Shown piece after piece: positions 18,337 through 27,893 of a stretch of 64,000 nucleotides of DNA; positions within the stretch are counted from its first letter, which is position 1; the number at the start of each line of letters is the position of its first letter. The notes below the pieces were generated by a model, which was given only the letters and a program-made list of their open reading frames with translations, was not told where the DNA came from and did not search any database. The DNA is taken from assembly GCA_019634695.1 (NCBI GenBank), contig JAHCAW010000013.1, positions 17,013 to 81,012 on the forward strand. The letters run 5' to 3'. This DNA comes from Candidatus Sumerlaeia bacterium (lineage in GTDB: Bacteria > Sumerlaeota > Sumerlaeia > SLMS01 > JAHLLQ01). The position numbers and the translations under genes are program-made.

Positions 18337-20928
18337 ATGAACGCCCAACCCTTTCGTTTGCTCGTCCTGCTCGTCGCCTTGGCCGGACCGATGCTCTCCT
18401 GCGCCACCCGTCACGGCGCTTCCGAGGCCCGCGTCCAGACCAAGCCCGTCGTCCTCAAGCAACCCGCCGAATCCCTGACACCCGCCCAACGCCATGCCCA
18501 GGCCTTCTATGCCCTGAACGGCACCAAGATCTTCCACATACCGGAATCCCTCGACGGGCTCGTCCAGCAGCGTTTCGATTGGATGCGCGACCTGGGCGTC
18601 GGCTGGGATCGCATCGACTTGTGGTGGGGCACGGTCGAGCCGCAGCGCGGCACCTGGAACTTCGCATGGCCCGACCGCGTGTTCGACGAATACGAGCGCC
18701 ATGGTGTGCAGTGGTACCCGATTCTATGCTACGGCTCGGCCTGGTGGGACGGGCGCACCGGACCGCAGAACGAGGAGGAGTTTGCGCAGTTCGCCGAGTA
18801 CGTACGCCGCGCGGTCGGGCGCTACAAGGGTCGCGCGCCGGTGTGGTCGCTGTGGAACGAGCCGAACATCCCGACGTTCTGGAGCCCGGAGCCGAACCCG
18901 GACCACTACACCGAACTGGTGAAGCAATCCTATCGCGCGCTCAAGCAGGCAGACCCCGACGCGCGCATGGCCGCGATGGTGCTCGCGCCCCTCGGCGCCT
19001 GGGATCGCAAGTTCACCGAACGCGCCTACCAGCAGGGCATCAAGGACCACTTCGACATCTTCGACTATCACTACTACCGCAGCCATCCGCCCGAGCGCGA
19101 AGTGCCCGCCGAGATCGCCGAGATTCGCGCCGTCATGGCACGCTATGGCGACGACAAACCGATCTGGATCAGCGAGTCCGGCGTCTCGACGATCAACGTC
19201 GGTGAGGAACGTCAGGCCGCCTATGTCGCGCGCAACCACCTGCTCGCCCTCGCACTCGGCATTGAGCGCTTCTTCTACTTCGATCTGCAGAACTGGTACG
19301 ACGACCGCCCGCACGAGTGGGACAGCGAGCTGGGCCTTGTCACCGCGGCCGGCAAACCCAAGCCCTCCTATCACGCCTATCGCACGCTCGTCGCCCAGAC
19401 CGAGCACCTGGACGTCGTCGGGCGCTGCACGGGCCTCGGCGAGGACATCGAGGGCGTCCTGCTGCGCGACCCCGCCACGCACGAGTTTCGCCTCGCCGTC
19501 TGGCAGACGAAGGACCATGCATTCCGCACCGTCGAGATCGCGTGCGATGCGCGCGGCGTGCGCATCGTCCCCACGATGGGCGAGCCACGCACCCTGCCCG
19601 ACGCCGAAGCCCCGCGCGTCGTGACGCTCGAGGTCACGATGCACCCCGTCTTCGTCCACGGCGTCGATCCGATGGTGTACCTGCCGCTGGCGGGCGTGGA
19701 GCTCGCGCCCGCGCACACGATCCTCGCCGTCGGCGAGCACGCGCCGCTGGCCGTCGAGCTGCATCCCTTCCTCGAGAATCCGGTCGTTCGCGTGCTCTCG
19801 TCCACGGCGCCGGTCGGCATTCAGTGGGACGCCGCCAACGGCATCGTGCATGGGCCGAGCGCGCGCCTGCTGACGAACATGGTGCTGACCGGTCGCAAGA
19901 CGATCGAAGCGCAACTGGAGGTCGAGTTCGGCCCGGCGAACGATCGGCGCACCGCCCGCCTGCGGCGCAGCGCCGTGCTGGAGATCGTGCCGCGCCTGAC
20001 GCTGACGCTGCGTCCGTGGCTCGACGAGGGACGCCTCATGGCCGGCGTGCGCGTCGAGAATCGCACGGCCCATCCGGTTGCCGGGCCGGTGCGCCTCGTG
20101 CAGGTGCGCGACGGCAGGGCCGAGGTGCTGCACGAGGTCCCCGACGTGCAACTGGCCGCGCACGCGGTGCACACGCTCGACCTGCCGTTGGCGGCCGCGA
20201 CACTCGAACAACTCGACGGCGTCGTGCATTGGCAGGCCGAGTTCGGGGGTGCCACCAGCAAGCCGTTCGGCGTCGTGCCGTCGCGCTACTCGGAGACGGG
20301 CCCGGTGGTTGATGGAGTGCTCGACGAGTGGGGCGACCTGCCGGCGATGAGCAACGATCGCGTCGAGCAACTGACGCGCACCTCGGGCGTGTGGACACCC
20401 GACGTCGTCTCCGCACACGGCCGCGCATGGTTCACGCCGACAACGCTCTACTTCGCCGCCGACATCGTCGACAAGGACCCGATGCGCAACGACAACACGC
20501 CGCACCAAATGTGGCGGGGCGACGCCGTGGAAGTCTACGTCGGCTTCGATGGCCCCAGCCGCCGCACCATCATCGACAAGTCGGTCGAGTTCCAGATCGG
20601 CTTTGCGGCGCGCACCAAGGACACCGGCCCCGTGGCGTTCTGGTTCCACGAGGACGCCGTACTGGAGGATGCGCGCGTGGCCGTGCGCCGCACGGAACGC
20701 GGCTACGCGCTCGAGGCGAGCGTGCCGCTCGCGGCGATCGGTCTGGATGCGATGGAGCTGAACGAGGGAATGCTGCTCGCTCTCGACTACGCGGTCGACG
20801 ACATCGACGACGGCGACTGGGCTCCGGCCGGCAACCTGCCCGGCCGTGCGATCCTGTGGAACGGCACGTCGATGAACTGGATCGATCCATCCGGCTGGGG
20901 CATGACGGTGCTGCGACGGATGGACTGA
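18337..20928 (+). CDS. Lipoprotein glycoside hydrolase (GH39/GH5-like clan A barrel) with CBM9-like module
   Basis: The start is set at 18337, where GGGAGG lies 9 nt upstream and a lipoprotein signal follows (hydrophobic 6-19, then LSC with the lipidated Cys near residue 22). The 863-residue product has a TIM-barrel hydrolase domain (about 50-390): the acid/base Glu175 is in SLWNEPN and the nucleophile Glu280 in WISESGV, the clan GH-A pattern of GH39, GH5 and GH51 relatives. Residues about 400-640 look like beta-sandwich linkers. The last ~210 residues, from VDGVLDEWGDLPA onward, match CBM9/DOMON-like binding domains. It probably cleaves beta-linked polysaccharide at the cell surface; the exact substrate cannot be read. 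Confidence 0.82.
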   Translation: MNAQPFRLLVLLVALAGPMLSCATRHGASEARVQTKPVVLKQPAESLTPAQRHAQAFYALNGTKIFHIPESLDGLVQQRFDWMRDLGVGWDRIDLWWGTVEPQRGTWNFAWPDRVFDEYERHGVQWYPILCYGSAWWDGRTGPQNEEEFAQFAEYVRRAVGRYKGRAPVWSLWNEPNIPTFWSPEPNPDHYTELVKQSYRALKQADPDARMAAMVLAPLGAWDRKFTERAYQQGIKDHFDIFDYHYYRSHPPEREVPAEIAEIRAVMARYGDDKPIWISESGVSTINVGEERQAAYVARNHLLALALGIERFFYFDLQNWYDDRPHEWDSELGLVTAAGKPKPSYHAYRTLVAQTEHLDVVGRCTGLGEDIEGVLLRDPATHEFRLAVWQTKDHAFRTVEIACDARGVRIVPTMGEPRTLPDAEAPRVVTLEVTMHPVFVHGVDPMVYLPLAGVELAPAHTILAVGEHAPLAVELHPFLENPVVRVLSSTAPVGIQWDAANGIVHGPSARLLTNMVLTGRKTIEAQLEVEFGPANDRRTARLRRSAVLEIVPRLTLTLRPWLDEGRLMAGVRVENRTAHPVAGPVRLVQVRDGRAEVLHEVPDVQLAAHAVHTLDLPLAAATLEQLDGVVHWQAEFGGATSKPFGVVPSRYSETGPVVDGVLDEWGDLPAMSNDRVEQLTRTSGVWTPDVVSAHGRAWFTPTTLYFAADIVDKDPMRNDNTPHQMWRGDAVEVYVGFDGPSRRTIIDKSVEFQIGFAARTKDTGPVAFWFHEDAVLEDARVAVRRTERGYALEASVPLAAIGLDAMELNEGMLLALDYAVDDIDDGDWAPAGNLPGRAILWNGTSMNWIDPSGWGMTVLRRMD

Positions 20929-20986
20929 TACAGCTTCGGGGAATTGATAACAGCGCCAACCCATCAAACTCCGCCGAACACGACGC

Positions 20987-21013
20987 GGCCCCCGGGGGAG
21001 GCATCCGGGGGCC
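20987..21013. terminator. GC-rich hairpin between convergent genes
   Basis: GGCCCCCGG and CCGGGGGCC form a 9-bp perfect stem around a 9-nt loop. It sits between the convergent ends of the hydrolase gene (20928) and the lamin-tail-like gene (21047), where a bidirectional terminator is expected. No clear U-tract follows on either strand, so strength is uncertain. Confidence 0.6.
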
Positions 21014-21046
21014 CTGTCGCGCCGTGGGGGGGCGGGGGACAGAAGG

Positions 21047-22360
21047 TCAGCGATACACCGTCCAGTCGGCGACCGCGCTGGAACCACTCGACAACGTGAT
21101 GTCGTCGATCAGGTACGTGGCAACGTTGCCGTCGGTCTCGCCGCGATAGCAGAATCGGAAGAGCCCCGGCGTGCCGGTGTAGTTGATGGGCAACGAGTCC
21201 GGATTGCTCGAGCCCGGCGTGCCACCGGAGAGGATCTCTCCGGTCGCCGTGTTGGCCGTGAAGTCGATGGCCAGGCGCACGCGCAGCCACTCGCCCGAGG
21301 TGCCCGTGCCGACGGTTCCCAGCGTCGCCGAGGCCGTCGTGCCGCCGGTCGGCCCGATCACGATCAGGTTCACGTTGGCGATTCCGGCGCCGGTGCCCGC
21401 GAACTCGATGCCCCAGGCGTTGGCGAACCCGCCCGAGCCGGTCGTGTCGTGCTGGATTGTCACGCGGGGCTTCGTGTCGGAGACGCCCGAAGGCATGTCG
21501 GACTCGAGGTAGACCCAGAAGCTCCACTCGTAGTTGGCGGTGCCGCCCGAGTCCACCGTCGGACTGTACCAGCGTTGCTGTCCCGTCGAGACCTCGTCGA
21601 TGACGCGCAGCCACTGCGTCGAGCTGCCGCGCGGCGTCACCGCGCCCTGCACGTCGTTGACCGCGCGGATGGTGAAGTCCGGCTCCGCGCCGACGGCGAA
21701 CCATCCCGCGGCGGCATCGCCCAGACTGGAGCCGAGCTGCGCGCCCTCGAAGGTCTGCGTGCCGCCCGGCCATGCGATGGCGTTGGCCTCCGGCGTGCCG
21801 CCGACGTTGTCGGGAAACGCGGGCGGCGCGATCGACGGTGTGGCATCGATGTACCATGCCGCGGGTCCGGCGCCGCTGCCGCGCCACGCGATCGTCGTTC
21901 CGCTCGGGGGCGCCGCAACATGCGCCCCGTGCGAGGGCCACTTGCCGGCCGTCGTCGCCTCCGGCACCCGGCCGACCGCCGAAGTCGTCCCCCACTTCAA
22001 CCCGTGGATGATGTTGTTGCCGTCCTCGAAGCTCGAGTTCGCGTAGAGCCACAGGTCCGACGACGCGACGCCCAGCGGCTCGATGGAGTTCACCTCGAAG
22101 ACCTTCGCCTCGCCCGGAGTCCACGACGTGCCCGACCCGATCGTCGTGCTGTACTGGAACTGGTGGCAGAAGTGCAGCGTGCCGGCCAGCGTCACCGACG
22201 AGGCGCCGGTGTTGGTGACCTCGATGCGTTGGGGCGAACCGTGAACGTCCACCTCGGTGATGCGCAAGTCGGTGACGTCGGCCTGCGCGCCGGCGGCGAG
22301 CAGCAGACCTCCAAGGGCCAGAGCGGTTTCGCGTCTCCAACCGAATCGATGATGCGTCAT
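21047..22360 (-). CDS. Exported lamin-tail-domain-like protein
   Basis: The ATG at 22360 has GGAG 7 nt upstream and begins a signal peptide with a double-arginine start (FGWRRETALALGGLLLAAGAQA). The 437-residue product opens with LRITEVDVHGSPQRIEVTN, the pattern of lamin-tail (LTD) beta-sandwich domains, up to about residue 180. A second beta-rich domain of about 210 residues (WSFWVYLESDMPSG, FRFCYRGETDGN, YLIDDITLSSG) resembles a jelly-roll such as LamG. No sorting signal is seen at the C-terminus. It is probably a secreted structural or binding protein; no enzymatic motif was found. Tandem palindromes lie upstream. Confidence 0.75.
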   Translation of the reverse strand: MTHHRFGWRRETALALGGLLLAAGAQADVTDLRITEVDVHGSPQRIEVTNTGASSVTLAGTLHFCHQFQYSTTIGSGTSWTPGEAKVFEVNSIEPLGVASSDLWLYANSSFEDGNNIIHGLKWGTTSAVGRVPEATTAGKWPSHGAHVAAPPSGTTIAWRGSGAGPAAWYIDATPSIAPPAFPDNVGGTPEANAIAWPGGTQTFEGAQLGSSLGDAAAGWFAVGAEPDFTIRAVNDVQGAVTPRGSSTQWLRVIDEVSTGQQRWYSPTVDSGGTANYEWSFWVYLESDMPSGVSDTKPRVTIQHDTTGSGGFANAWGIEFAGTGAGIANVNLIVIGPTGGTTASATLGTVGTGTSGEWLRVRLAIDFTANTATGEILSGGTPGSSNPDSLPINYTGTPGLFRFCYRGETDGNVATYLIDDITLSSGSSAVADWTVYR

Positions 22361-22444
22361 GTCGGTGCTCCTCGGCGGGGGAGCATCCGGCTCCGCCGCT
22401 CCGTTGGGATGACGGCACCATGACACGACGGGGCCTGCCTGTCT

Positions 22445-22481
22445 GTCCGCCGGCGGACGCGCGGGCCGTCCGCCAGCGGAC
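22445..22481. promoter_or_regulatory. Two 14-bp palindromes spaced 23 bp, operator-like
   Basis: GTCCGCCGGCGGAC (22445-22458) is a perfect dyad; GTCCGCCAGCGGAC (22468-22481) is the same with one central change. Their centres are 23 bp apart, about two helical turns. They lie 85-121 bp upstream of the leftward exported-protein gene and beyond the argG terminator, so they would fit a tandem operator for that gene. They could alternatively fold as hairpins. Confidence 0.4.
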
Positions 22482-22495
22482 AACTGGAAACAAGC

Positions 22496-22523
22496 CGGCC
22501 CCGGCGGTTGCCCGCCGGGGCCG
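22496..22523 (-). terminator. Intrinsic terminator-like hairpin after argG
   Basis: A 12-bp perfect stem (CGGCCCCGGCGG with its complement) closes a 4-nt loop, starting 28 nt past the argG stop. On the minus strand it is followed by GGCTTGTTTCC, a weakly T-containing tail. It is the likely end of the argG transcript. Confidence 0.75.
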
Positions 22524-22551
22524 AAGAGTACGTCGAGCTTGCAGGTCGCCG

Positions 22552-23925
22552 TCAGACGATCCCGCGCTTCTTGCGGCGCGAGTGCACCAGCAGCGGCATG
22601 CCGTAGATGCGGATGAAGCCCTCGGCCTTGCTGTGGTCGAACTCGTCGTCGGCCTCGTAGGTCGCCAGCTTGCGGTCGTACAGCGAGTTCGGGCACTTGC
22701 GCGCGATCGGCCGCGCCGCGCCCTTGAACAGCCGCAGCTTCACCTCGCCCGTCACCACGTAATTCGAGCGCTCGATGAAGTCCTGCAGCGCCTCGCGCAG
22801 CGGCGAGAACCAGAAGCCGTTGTAGATCAGGTCGATGAACTTCAGGTCCACGATCTCCTTGAAGCGCTGGGTTTCCTTGTCGAGTGCCAGTGCCTCGAGT
22901 TCGCGGTGCGCCGCCACGAGCATCGTCGCCGCCGGGGCCTCGTACACCTCGCGGCTCTTGATGCCCACCAGGCGGTTCTCGATCATGTCGATCCGCCCGA
23001 CGCCGTGCCGGTTGCCGATTTCGGTCAGCTTCTCGATGATCGCGCGCGTCTTCATCTTCTTGCCGTTGAGCGACTCGGGCTTGCCGTGACGGAAGCCGAT
23101 CGTGACGTCCTCGGGCTCGTTCGGGGCGACCAGCGGGTTCTTCGTGTCCTGGAAGGCTTCCTCGGGCGCCACGTGCCAGGGGTCCTCGAGCTCGCCGCAC
23201 TCGGTCGCGCAGCCGTACAGGTTCTTGTCGATCGAGAAGGGCTTCTCGCGCGAGATCGGCAGGTAGATGCCGCGCGCCTCGGCATAGGCGAACTCGTCGT
23301 CGCGGCTGCGCATTTCCCACTCGCGCAGCGGGGCGATCACGCGCAGCTCGGGCGCCAGCGCCATGAACGTGAACTCGAAGCGGCACTGGTCGTTGCCCTT
23401 GCCCGTGCAGCCGTGCGCCAGCGCGTCGCAGCCCTCCTGCTTCGCCACGTCCACCATGTGCTTGGCAATCAGCGGCCGCCCCAGCGACGTGTGCATCGGG
23501 TAGCGACCCTCGTACAGCGCGTTCGCCATGATCGCCGGAACGATGTAGTCCTCGACGAACTCGTCGCGCACGTCGTGGATGATGCACTTCAGCGCCCCGG
23601 TGTCCTTGGCCTTCTTCTTCAGGGCGGGCATGTCGCCGCCCTGGCCCAGGTCGCTCGAGTACGCCACCACCTCGCAGCCGTAGTTCTCGATCAGCCACGG
23701 GATCATCACGGAGGTGTCGAGCCCGCCGCTGTAGGCCACGAGCACGCGCTTGACGCCACGCCGGCGGGGCTCGATGTCGGCCTGCGCCGGACGCTTCAGC
23801 GTCAACTTGTGGGACTGCCCGCCCGGTTCGTACGTCGCCTTCGGGGGCACATCCTTTGCCCGCGGCTTCTTCGTGCCGTTTGCCTTGCCGTTGCCTGTCG
23901 TCTTCTTTGCCGGAGCCTTCGCCAT
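22552..23925 (-). CDS. argG: Argininosuccinate synthase with basic N-terminal extension
   Basis: The enzyme joins citrulline and aspartate with ATP in arginine synthesis. The PP-loop AYSGGLDTS is at residues 64-72 of the 457-residue product, followed by YSSDLGQG, HGCTGKGNDQCRFE and the DITIGF-like DVTIGFRHGKP, all standard for ArgG. The ATG at 23925 has a GAGGTAAGG ribosome-binding stretch upstream. ArgG proteins normally begin at the KRVLVAYSGG strand; here about 58 extra residues precede it, beginning with a Lys/Ala/Thr-rich run (MAKAPAKKTTGNGKANG). A start inside this extension is possible, but no better one is visible. The neighbours are not arginine genes. Confidence 0.95.
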   Translation of the reverse strand: MAKAPAKKTTGNGKANGTKKPRAKDVPPKATYEPGGQSHKLTLKRPAQADIEPRRRGVKRVLVAYSGGLDTSVMIPWLIENYGCEVVAYSSDLGQGGDMPALKKKAKDTGALKCIIHDVRDEFVEDYIVPAIMANALYEGRYPMHTSLGRPLIAKHMVDVAKQEGCDALAHGCTGKGNDQCRFEFTFMALAPELRVIAPLREWEMRSRDDEFAYAEARGIYLPISREKPFSIDKNLYGCATECGELEDPWHVAPEEAFQDTKNPLVAPNEPEDVTIGFRHGKPESLNGKKMKTRAIIEKLTEIGNRHGVGRIDMIENRLVGIKSREVYEAPAATMLVAAHRELEALALDKETQRFKEIVDLKFIDLIYNGFWFSPLREALQDFIERSNYVVTGEVKLRLFKGAARPIARKCPNSLYDRKLATYEADDEFDHSKAEGFIRIYGMPLLVHSRRKKRGIV

Positions 23926-24164
23926 GGAACGCCTTACCTCGCGTCGCGGAATGACCGGGAGCATTCCGAGCCCACGGGCCCCCGTATCAAGGCAAAATCC
24001 CCCCTTTCCCTCAGAAGCCTCGAAAAACGCCTGAGTTGCCCGGGCTCCGGCCAGACACCGCCCGCGCCACCCCTTGGCGTCGTGCAGGCCGGTGCACCTT
24101 GCCCTTGCCGGGGCCCCGTCCGGGTGGTCCAGTCCCGCCGCGCCCGACGCCGGACTGCTGCCCC

Positions 24165-26681
24165 ATGAACGCCCTTCGCCGACCCGAAATCCTGGCCCCC
24201 GCCGCCAACGACGCCATGCTGGCCGCCGCCATCGAGAACGGCGCCGACGCCGTCTATTTCGGCCTCCAGGACTTCAACGCCCGCCTGCGGGCCGACAACT
24301 TCGCCGCCGCGGACCTGCCCCGCATCATGGCCACGCTGCACGAGCGCGGTCTGCGCGGCTACGTCACCCTCAACACGCTCGTCTTCCCCTCAGAACTTCC
24401 CGCCTTTGCTGCCGTCCTGGCCGCCTGCGCCCGCGCCGGCGTCGATGCCATTCTCGTCCAGGATCTCGGCGCCGCCTGGCTCGCCAACCGTCTGGCGCCC
24501 GAGCTGTCCGTCCATGCCTCCACGCAGATGACCGTCACCGCCGCCGAGTCCATCGCCGGCCTCGAGCGGCTCGGGCTGCATCTCGACCGCATCGTGCTCG
24601 CGCGCGAACTCAGCCGCCGCGACATCGCCCGCATGCGACCCGATACCGACCACGAACTCGAGGTCTTCGTCCACGGCGCCCTGTGCGTTGCCTACAGCGG
24701 CCAGTGCCTCACCAGCGAGGCGCTCGGTGGACGCTCGGCCAATCGCGGCGAATGCGCCCAGGCCTGCCGCCTGCCCTACGATCTTGTCGTCGATGGCCGC
24801 GACCACGACACCGACGGCCGCCGCTATCCGCTCTCGCCCAAGGACCTCGCCGCCTGGCAGGACGTCGGCGAGCTTCTCGATCTCGGCATCGCCAGCTTCA
24901 AGATCGAAGGGCGCCTGAAATCCCCCGAGTACGTCGCCGCCACCGTCCGCAGCTACCGCGAGGCCGTCGAGCGCGCCGCCGCAGGCCAGCCCATCGTCCT
25001 CGACGACGCCACCCGCGAACGACTCGAGATGACCTTCAGCCGCGGCTTCACCGGCGGCTACCTCCACGCCGTCGACCATCAGGTCGTCGTCGATGGGCGC
25101 TTCCCGAAGAAGCGCGGCCTCCGCCTCGGCACCGTCGTCGCCGCCGACCGGCGTGGCGTCACGATCGACGCAACCGGCCCTCTCAAGCGCGGCGATGGCG
25201 TCGTCTTCGACGCCGGCAGGCCCGACCTCGACGAGGAGGGCGGCCGCATCCACACGATCGACGGCAAGGGTCAGTCGCTCGCCGCCTGGCGCCCCACCGC
25301 CGACCAGCCCACCGCACGCCTCTTCCTGCGCTTCGGTGACGGCTGCATCGACTCCCGGCGCATCGCCCCCGGCAATCTCGTGTGGAAGACCAGCGACCCC
25401 GCGATCGACGAGGAACTGCGCGCCTCCTTCGCCTCCGGTCGCATTCACCATCGCCGCCCCGTGCAGGCGCGCGTCGAGGGCCGCGTCGGCGCTCCGCTAC
25501 GCCTCACTCTCGAGGACGGAACTGGAGTCGTCGCCACCGTCGAGGACACGGAGCCCGCCGCCGAGGCGCTGCGCCATCCGCTTGAGGAGGCGACGCTGCG
25601 CGAGCAACTCGGCCGGCTCGGCAACACACCCTTCGAGCTGGCCGCACTCGACGTGCGCCTCGAGGGCCGCGTCATAGTGCCCAAGAGTCGGTTGAACGAA
25701 CTGCGGCGCCGTGCGGTGGAGGAGTTGCTCGCCCGGCGCGCGCGCCTTGGCACCGATCGCCGCGTCGAGGAGGCCGCGCTCGATGTGCTGCTCGCGCCGG
25801 TCCCGGCCGACGAGACGCCCCCGCCCGTCGCCGCGTCGCGACTGTCCGTGCTGTGTCGATCGCTCGAACAGGTCGAGGCCGCCGCCGCGTTCGGCGACGT
25901 CGAGACGATCTACACGGACTTCGAGGACGTGCGGCTGCATCGCGAGGCGCGGCGCCTGGTGCCGGAGGGAGCGATCCGCTTCGTCCCCGCCACATTGCGC
26001 GTGGTCAAGCCCGGCGAGTCCGGCTTCGTCCGCCGCCTGCTCGATGTCGCCCCCGACGCCATCCTCGTCCGCAACATGGCCGCCTGGACGATCCTGCACG
26101 AGGCCGCTGCGCACCTGCCCCTCGTTGCCGACTATCCCTTCAACGTCGCCAATCATCTCGCCGCGCGCCTGTTGCACGAGGCCCGCTTCGCCCCGCTGAC
26201 GCCCAGCTACGACCTCAACATCGACCAGTTGCTCGACCTCCTGCGCGCCGCGCCCCCGCAGTGGTTCGAAGTCACCATCCACCAGCGCATGCCCCTCTTC
26301 CACATGGAGCACTGCGTCTTCTGTCGCTACCTCAGCGACGGCACCGACCACACCAACTGCGGCCGCCCGTGCGAGGACCACGACGTGCGCCTGCGCGACC
26401 GCGTCGGATACGAGCACCCGCTCAAGGCCGACGCCGGATGTCGCAATACCGTCTTCAACGCCGTCGCGCAAAGCGGCTCCGCCTACCTGCCCGCCATGCT
26501 CCGCGCCGGAGTCCGACGCTTCCGAGTGGACCTGCTGACCGAAACCGCCGCGGAAACGCAGCGCGTGCTGGCCAGCTACCTGCCCGCCATCCGCGGCGAA
26601 CGCGACGGCACCGGCCTGTGGCGCGAGCTGCGCGCGTCGAGCAAGCTCGGCGTCACGCGCGGCAGCCTTGACCACGACTGA
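24165..26681 (+). CDS. Peptidase U32 family protein, RlhA-like (DUF3656)
   Basis: The 838-residue product begins at an ATG followed directly by RRPEILAPAANDAML, the conserved U32 N-terminus; the longer frame upstream is Pro/Arg-rich and unlikely. The U32 signature EVFVHGALCVAYSGQCLTS lies at about 166-184, and Cys174, Cys181, Cys197 and Cys201 form the four-cysteine set thought to hold an iron-sulfur cluster. The long C-terminal half with MEHCVFC fits the DUF3656-type fused form. Named relatives are RlhA, which hydroxylates C2501 of 23S rRNA, and TrhP, which acts on tRNA U34; the long form favours RlhA. Peptidase activity is doubtful for this family. Confidence 0.85.
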   Translation: MNALRRPEILAPAANDAMLAAAIENGADAVYFGLQDFNARLRADNFAAADLPRIMATLHERGLRGYVTLNTLVFPSELPAFAAVLAACARAGVDAILVQDLGAAWLANRLAPELSVHASTQMTVTAAESIAGLERLGLHLDRIVLARELSRRDIARMRPDTDHELEVFVHGALCVAYSGQCLTSEALGGRSANRGECAQACRLPYDLVVDGRDHDTDGRRYPLSPKDLAAWQDVGELLDLGIASFKIEGRLKSPEYVAATVRSYREAVERAAAGQPIVLDDATRERLEMTFSRGFTGGYLHAVDHQVVVDGRFPKKRGLRLGTVVAADRRGVTIDATGPLKRGDGVVFDAGRPDLDEEGGRIHTIDGKGQSLAAWRPTADQPTARLFLRFGDGCIDSRRIAPGNLVWKTSDPAIDEELRASFASGRIHHRRPVQARVEGRVGAPLRLTLEDGTGVVATVEDTEPAAEALRHPLEEATLREQLGRLGNTPFELAALDVRLEGRVIVPKSRLNELRRRAVEELLARRARLGTDRRVEEAALDVLLAPVPADETPPPVAASRLSVLCRSLEQVEAAAAFGDVETIYTDFEDVRLHREARRLVPEGAIRFVPATLRVVKPGESGFVRRLLDVAPDAILVRNMAAWTILHEAAAHLPLVADYPFNVANHLAARLLHEARFAPLTPSYDLNIDQLLDLLRAAPPQWFEVTIHQRMPLFHMEHCVFCRYLSDGTDHTNCGRPCEDHDVRLRDRVGYEHPLKADAGCRNTVFNAVAQSGSAYLPAMLRAGVRRFRVDLLTETAAETQRVLASYLPAIRGERDGTGLWRELRASSKLGVTRGSLDHD

Positions 26682-26741
26682 CAACCCGGCGAAGAGAGGA
26701 AGTCCGTCGCGTTCGACACCCCACCCCGCAAGGGGGCTTCC

Positions 26742-27878
26742 ATGGGCTTTCTGCTGTTGCTGGTTCCCGCGCTTGCCTTCGGCTTCGGCGCCTGGGCCGT
26801 CGCCGGCTGGGCCACCGCCCGCTCCATCGCCTGGTGCGAGCGCCACGGCCGACTCGATCACCCCCGTGACTACTCCAGCCACTCGACCCCGACTCCGCGG
26901 CTCGGCGGCGTCGGTCTCTTCGCGGGCGTGCTCGCCATGCTGGTGCTCTTCCTGCCCGCCTTCCCGAAGGTGCAGGAACTCGTCGGCCTGCGCCCCGTCG
27001 AGCCAACGCCCTGGCTGGCATGGGGTTGCTTCCTTGCGGGCGCCATCGTCGCCTTCGCCATCGGGCTGGTGGACGACCTGCGCGGTTTCTCGCCGTGGCC
27101 GAAGCTCGCCGGCCAGGCCGTCGCCGCCGCCATCATGGTCGCCGGCGGACTCGCCGTGCGCCAGCTTCAGGTGCCCTTCGTCGGCATCGTACCGCTGCCC
27201 GTATGGATCGGCGCGCTGCTCGCCTTCGGCTGGCTCGTGCTCGTCATGAATGCCGTCAACTTCATGGACGGCATCAACGGATTGGCCGGCCGCATGGGTA
27301 TGGCCTTCGGCGTGTTCCTGCTCGGTTGCGGACTGAATCGCGGCTGGTGCCTGGAGTTCACCGTGTTCGGCGCGATCCTGATCGGCGCCTCGTCGGGGTT
27401 CCTCGAGTACAACTACCCGCGCGCGCGCACCTTCCTGGGCGACTCGGGCAGCCAGGCCCTCGGCGCGCTGCTTGGCGGCGCCACGCTGCTGCTCGTCACG
27501 AACGACCTGAACCGCACCTGGATCGCCGACGGCGTGGCGCATCCGTGGTTCGATCCGTTCGCCGCCGGCGTCATTGTCCTGTCGCCCTTCCTGTTCGACG
27601 TGCTCTGGACCCTTGGCCGTCGCCTCGCGGCGGGGGAGAGCCCTCTGCGGCCGCACCGCGACCATCTCTATCAACGCCTGCTCCGCGCCTGGAACGACGA
27701 CCATCAGCGCACCACCGACGCCATTGCGCTCTCGGTCTACGTCGCCGTCGCGATCGGGTTCTTCTACGTGCGCTTCTCGACGCCCGGCAACGATGCCTGG
27801 CGCGCGTTCCTGCTCGCCGCCGCGGCGGGAAATCTCGTGTGGTACTGGCGGCGCGCGACAGCCGCCGCATCATCCTGA
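26742..27878 (+). CDS. WecA/TagO-type polyprenyl-phosphate N-acetylhexosamine-1-phosphate transferase
   Basis: The 378-residue, roughly ten-helix product carries the PNPT superfamily motifs: PRLGG (52-56), Asp-Asp at 111-112 (GLVDD), NFMDGINGLA (173-182), GDSGS (233-237) and the cytoplasmic HRDHLYQRL loop (305-313). These enzymes load the first sugar phosphate on undecaprenyl phosphate. The single-His loop and NxxNFMDG pattern point to the WecA side rather than MraY. It could start the surface glycan built by the GT-C and GT genes at 11-18 kb. It stands alone after the U32 gene; a small CCCC-GCAA-GGGG hairpin overlaps its ribosome-binding region. Confidence 0.9.
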   Translation: MGFLLLLVPALAFGFGAWAVAGWATARSIAWCERHGRLDHPRDYSSHSTPTPRLGGVGLFAGVLAMLVLFLPAFPKVQELVGLRPVEPTPWLAWGCFLAGAIVAFAIGLVDDLRGFSPWPKLAGQAVAAAIMVAGGLAVRQLQVPFVGIVPLPVWIGALLAFGWLVLVMNAVNFMDGINGLAGRMGMAFGVFLLGCGLNRGWCLEFTVFGAILIGASSGFLEYNYPRARTFLGDSGSQALGALLGGATLLLVTNDLNRTWIADGVAHPWFDPFAAGVIVLSPFLFDVLWTLGRRLAAGESPLRPHRDHLYQRLLRAWNDDHQRTTDAIALSVYVAVAIGFFYVRFSTPGNDAWRAFLLAAAAGNLVWYWRRATAAASS

Positions 27879-27893
27879 GCCGCGGACAACCCG

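Noticed and set aside
22420..24168. 582-codon plus-strand frame opposite argG
   Set aside because: The minus strand encodes a complete, motif-perfect ArgG; the plus frame is low-complexity and begins inside a terminator region.
26724..26735. CCCC-GCAA-GGGG hairpin with a GNRA loop just before the WecA-type gene, considered as a riboswitch or thermosensor
   Set aside because: Four base pairs with a common tetraloop occur easily at this GC content; no larger aptamer-like structure is visible.
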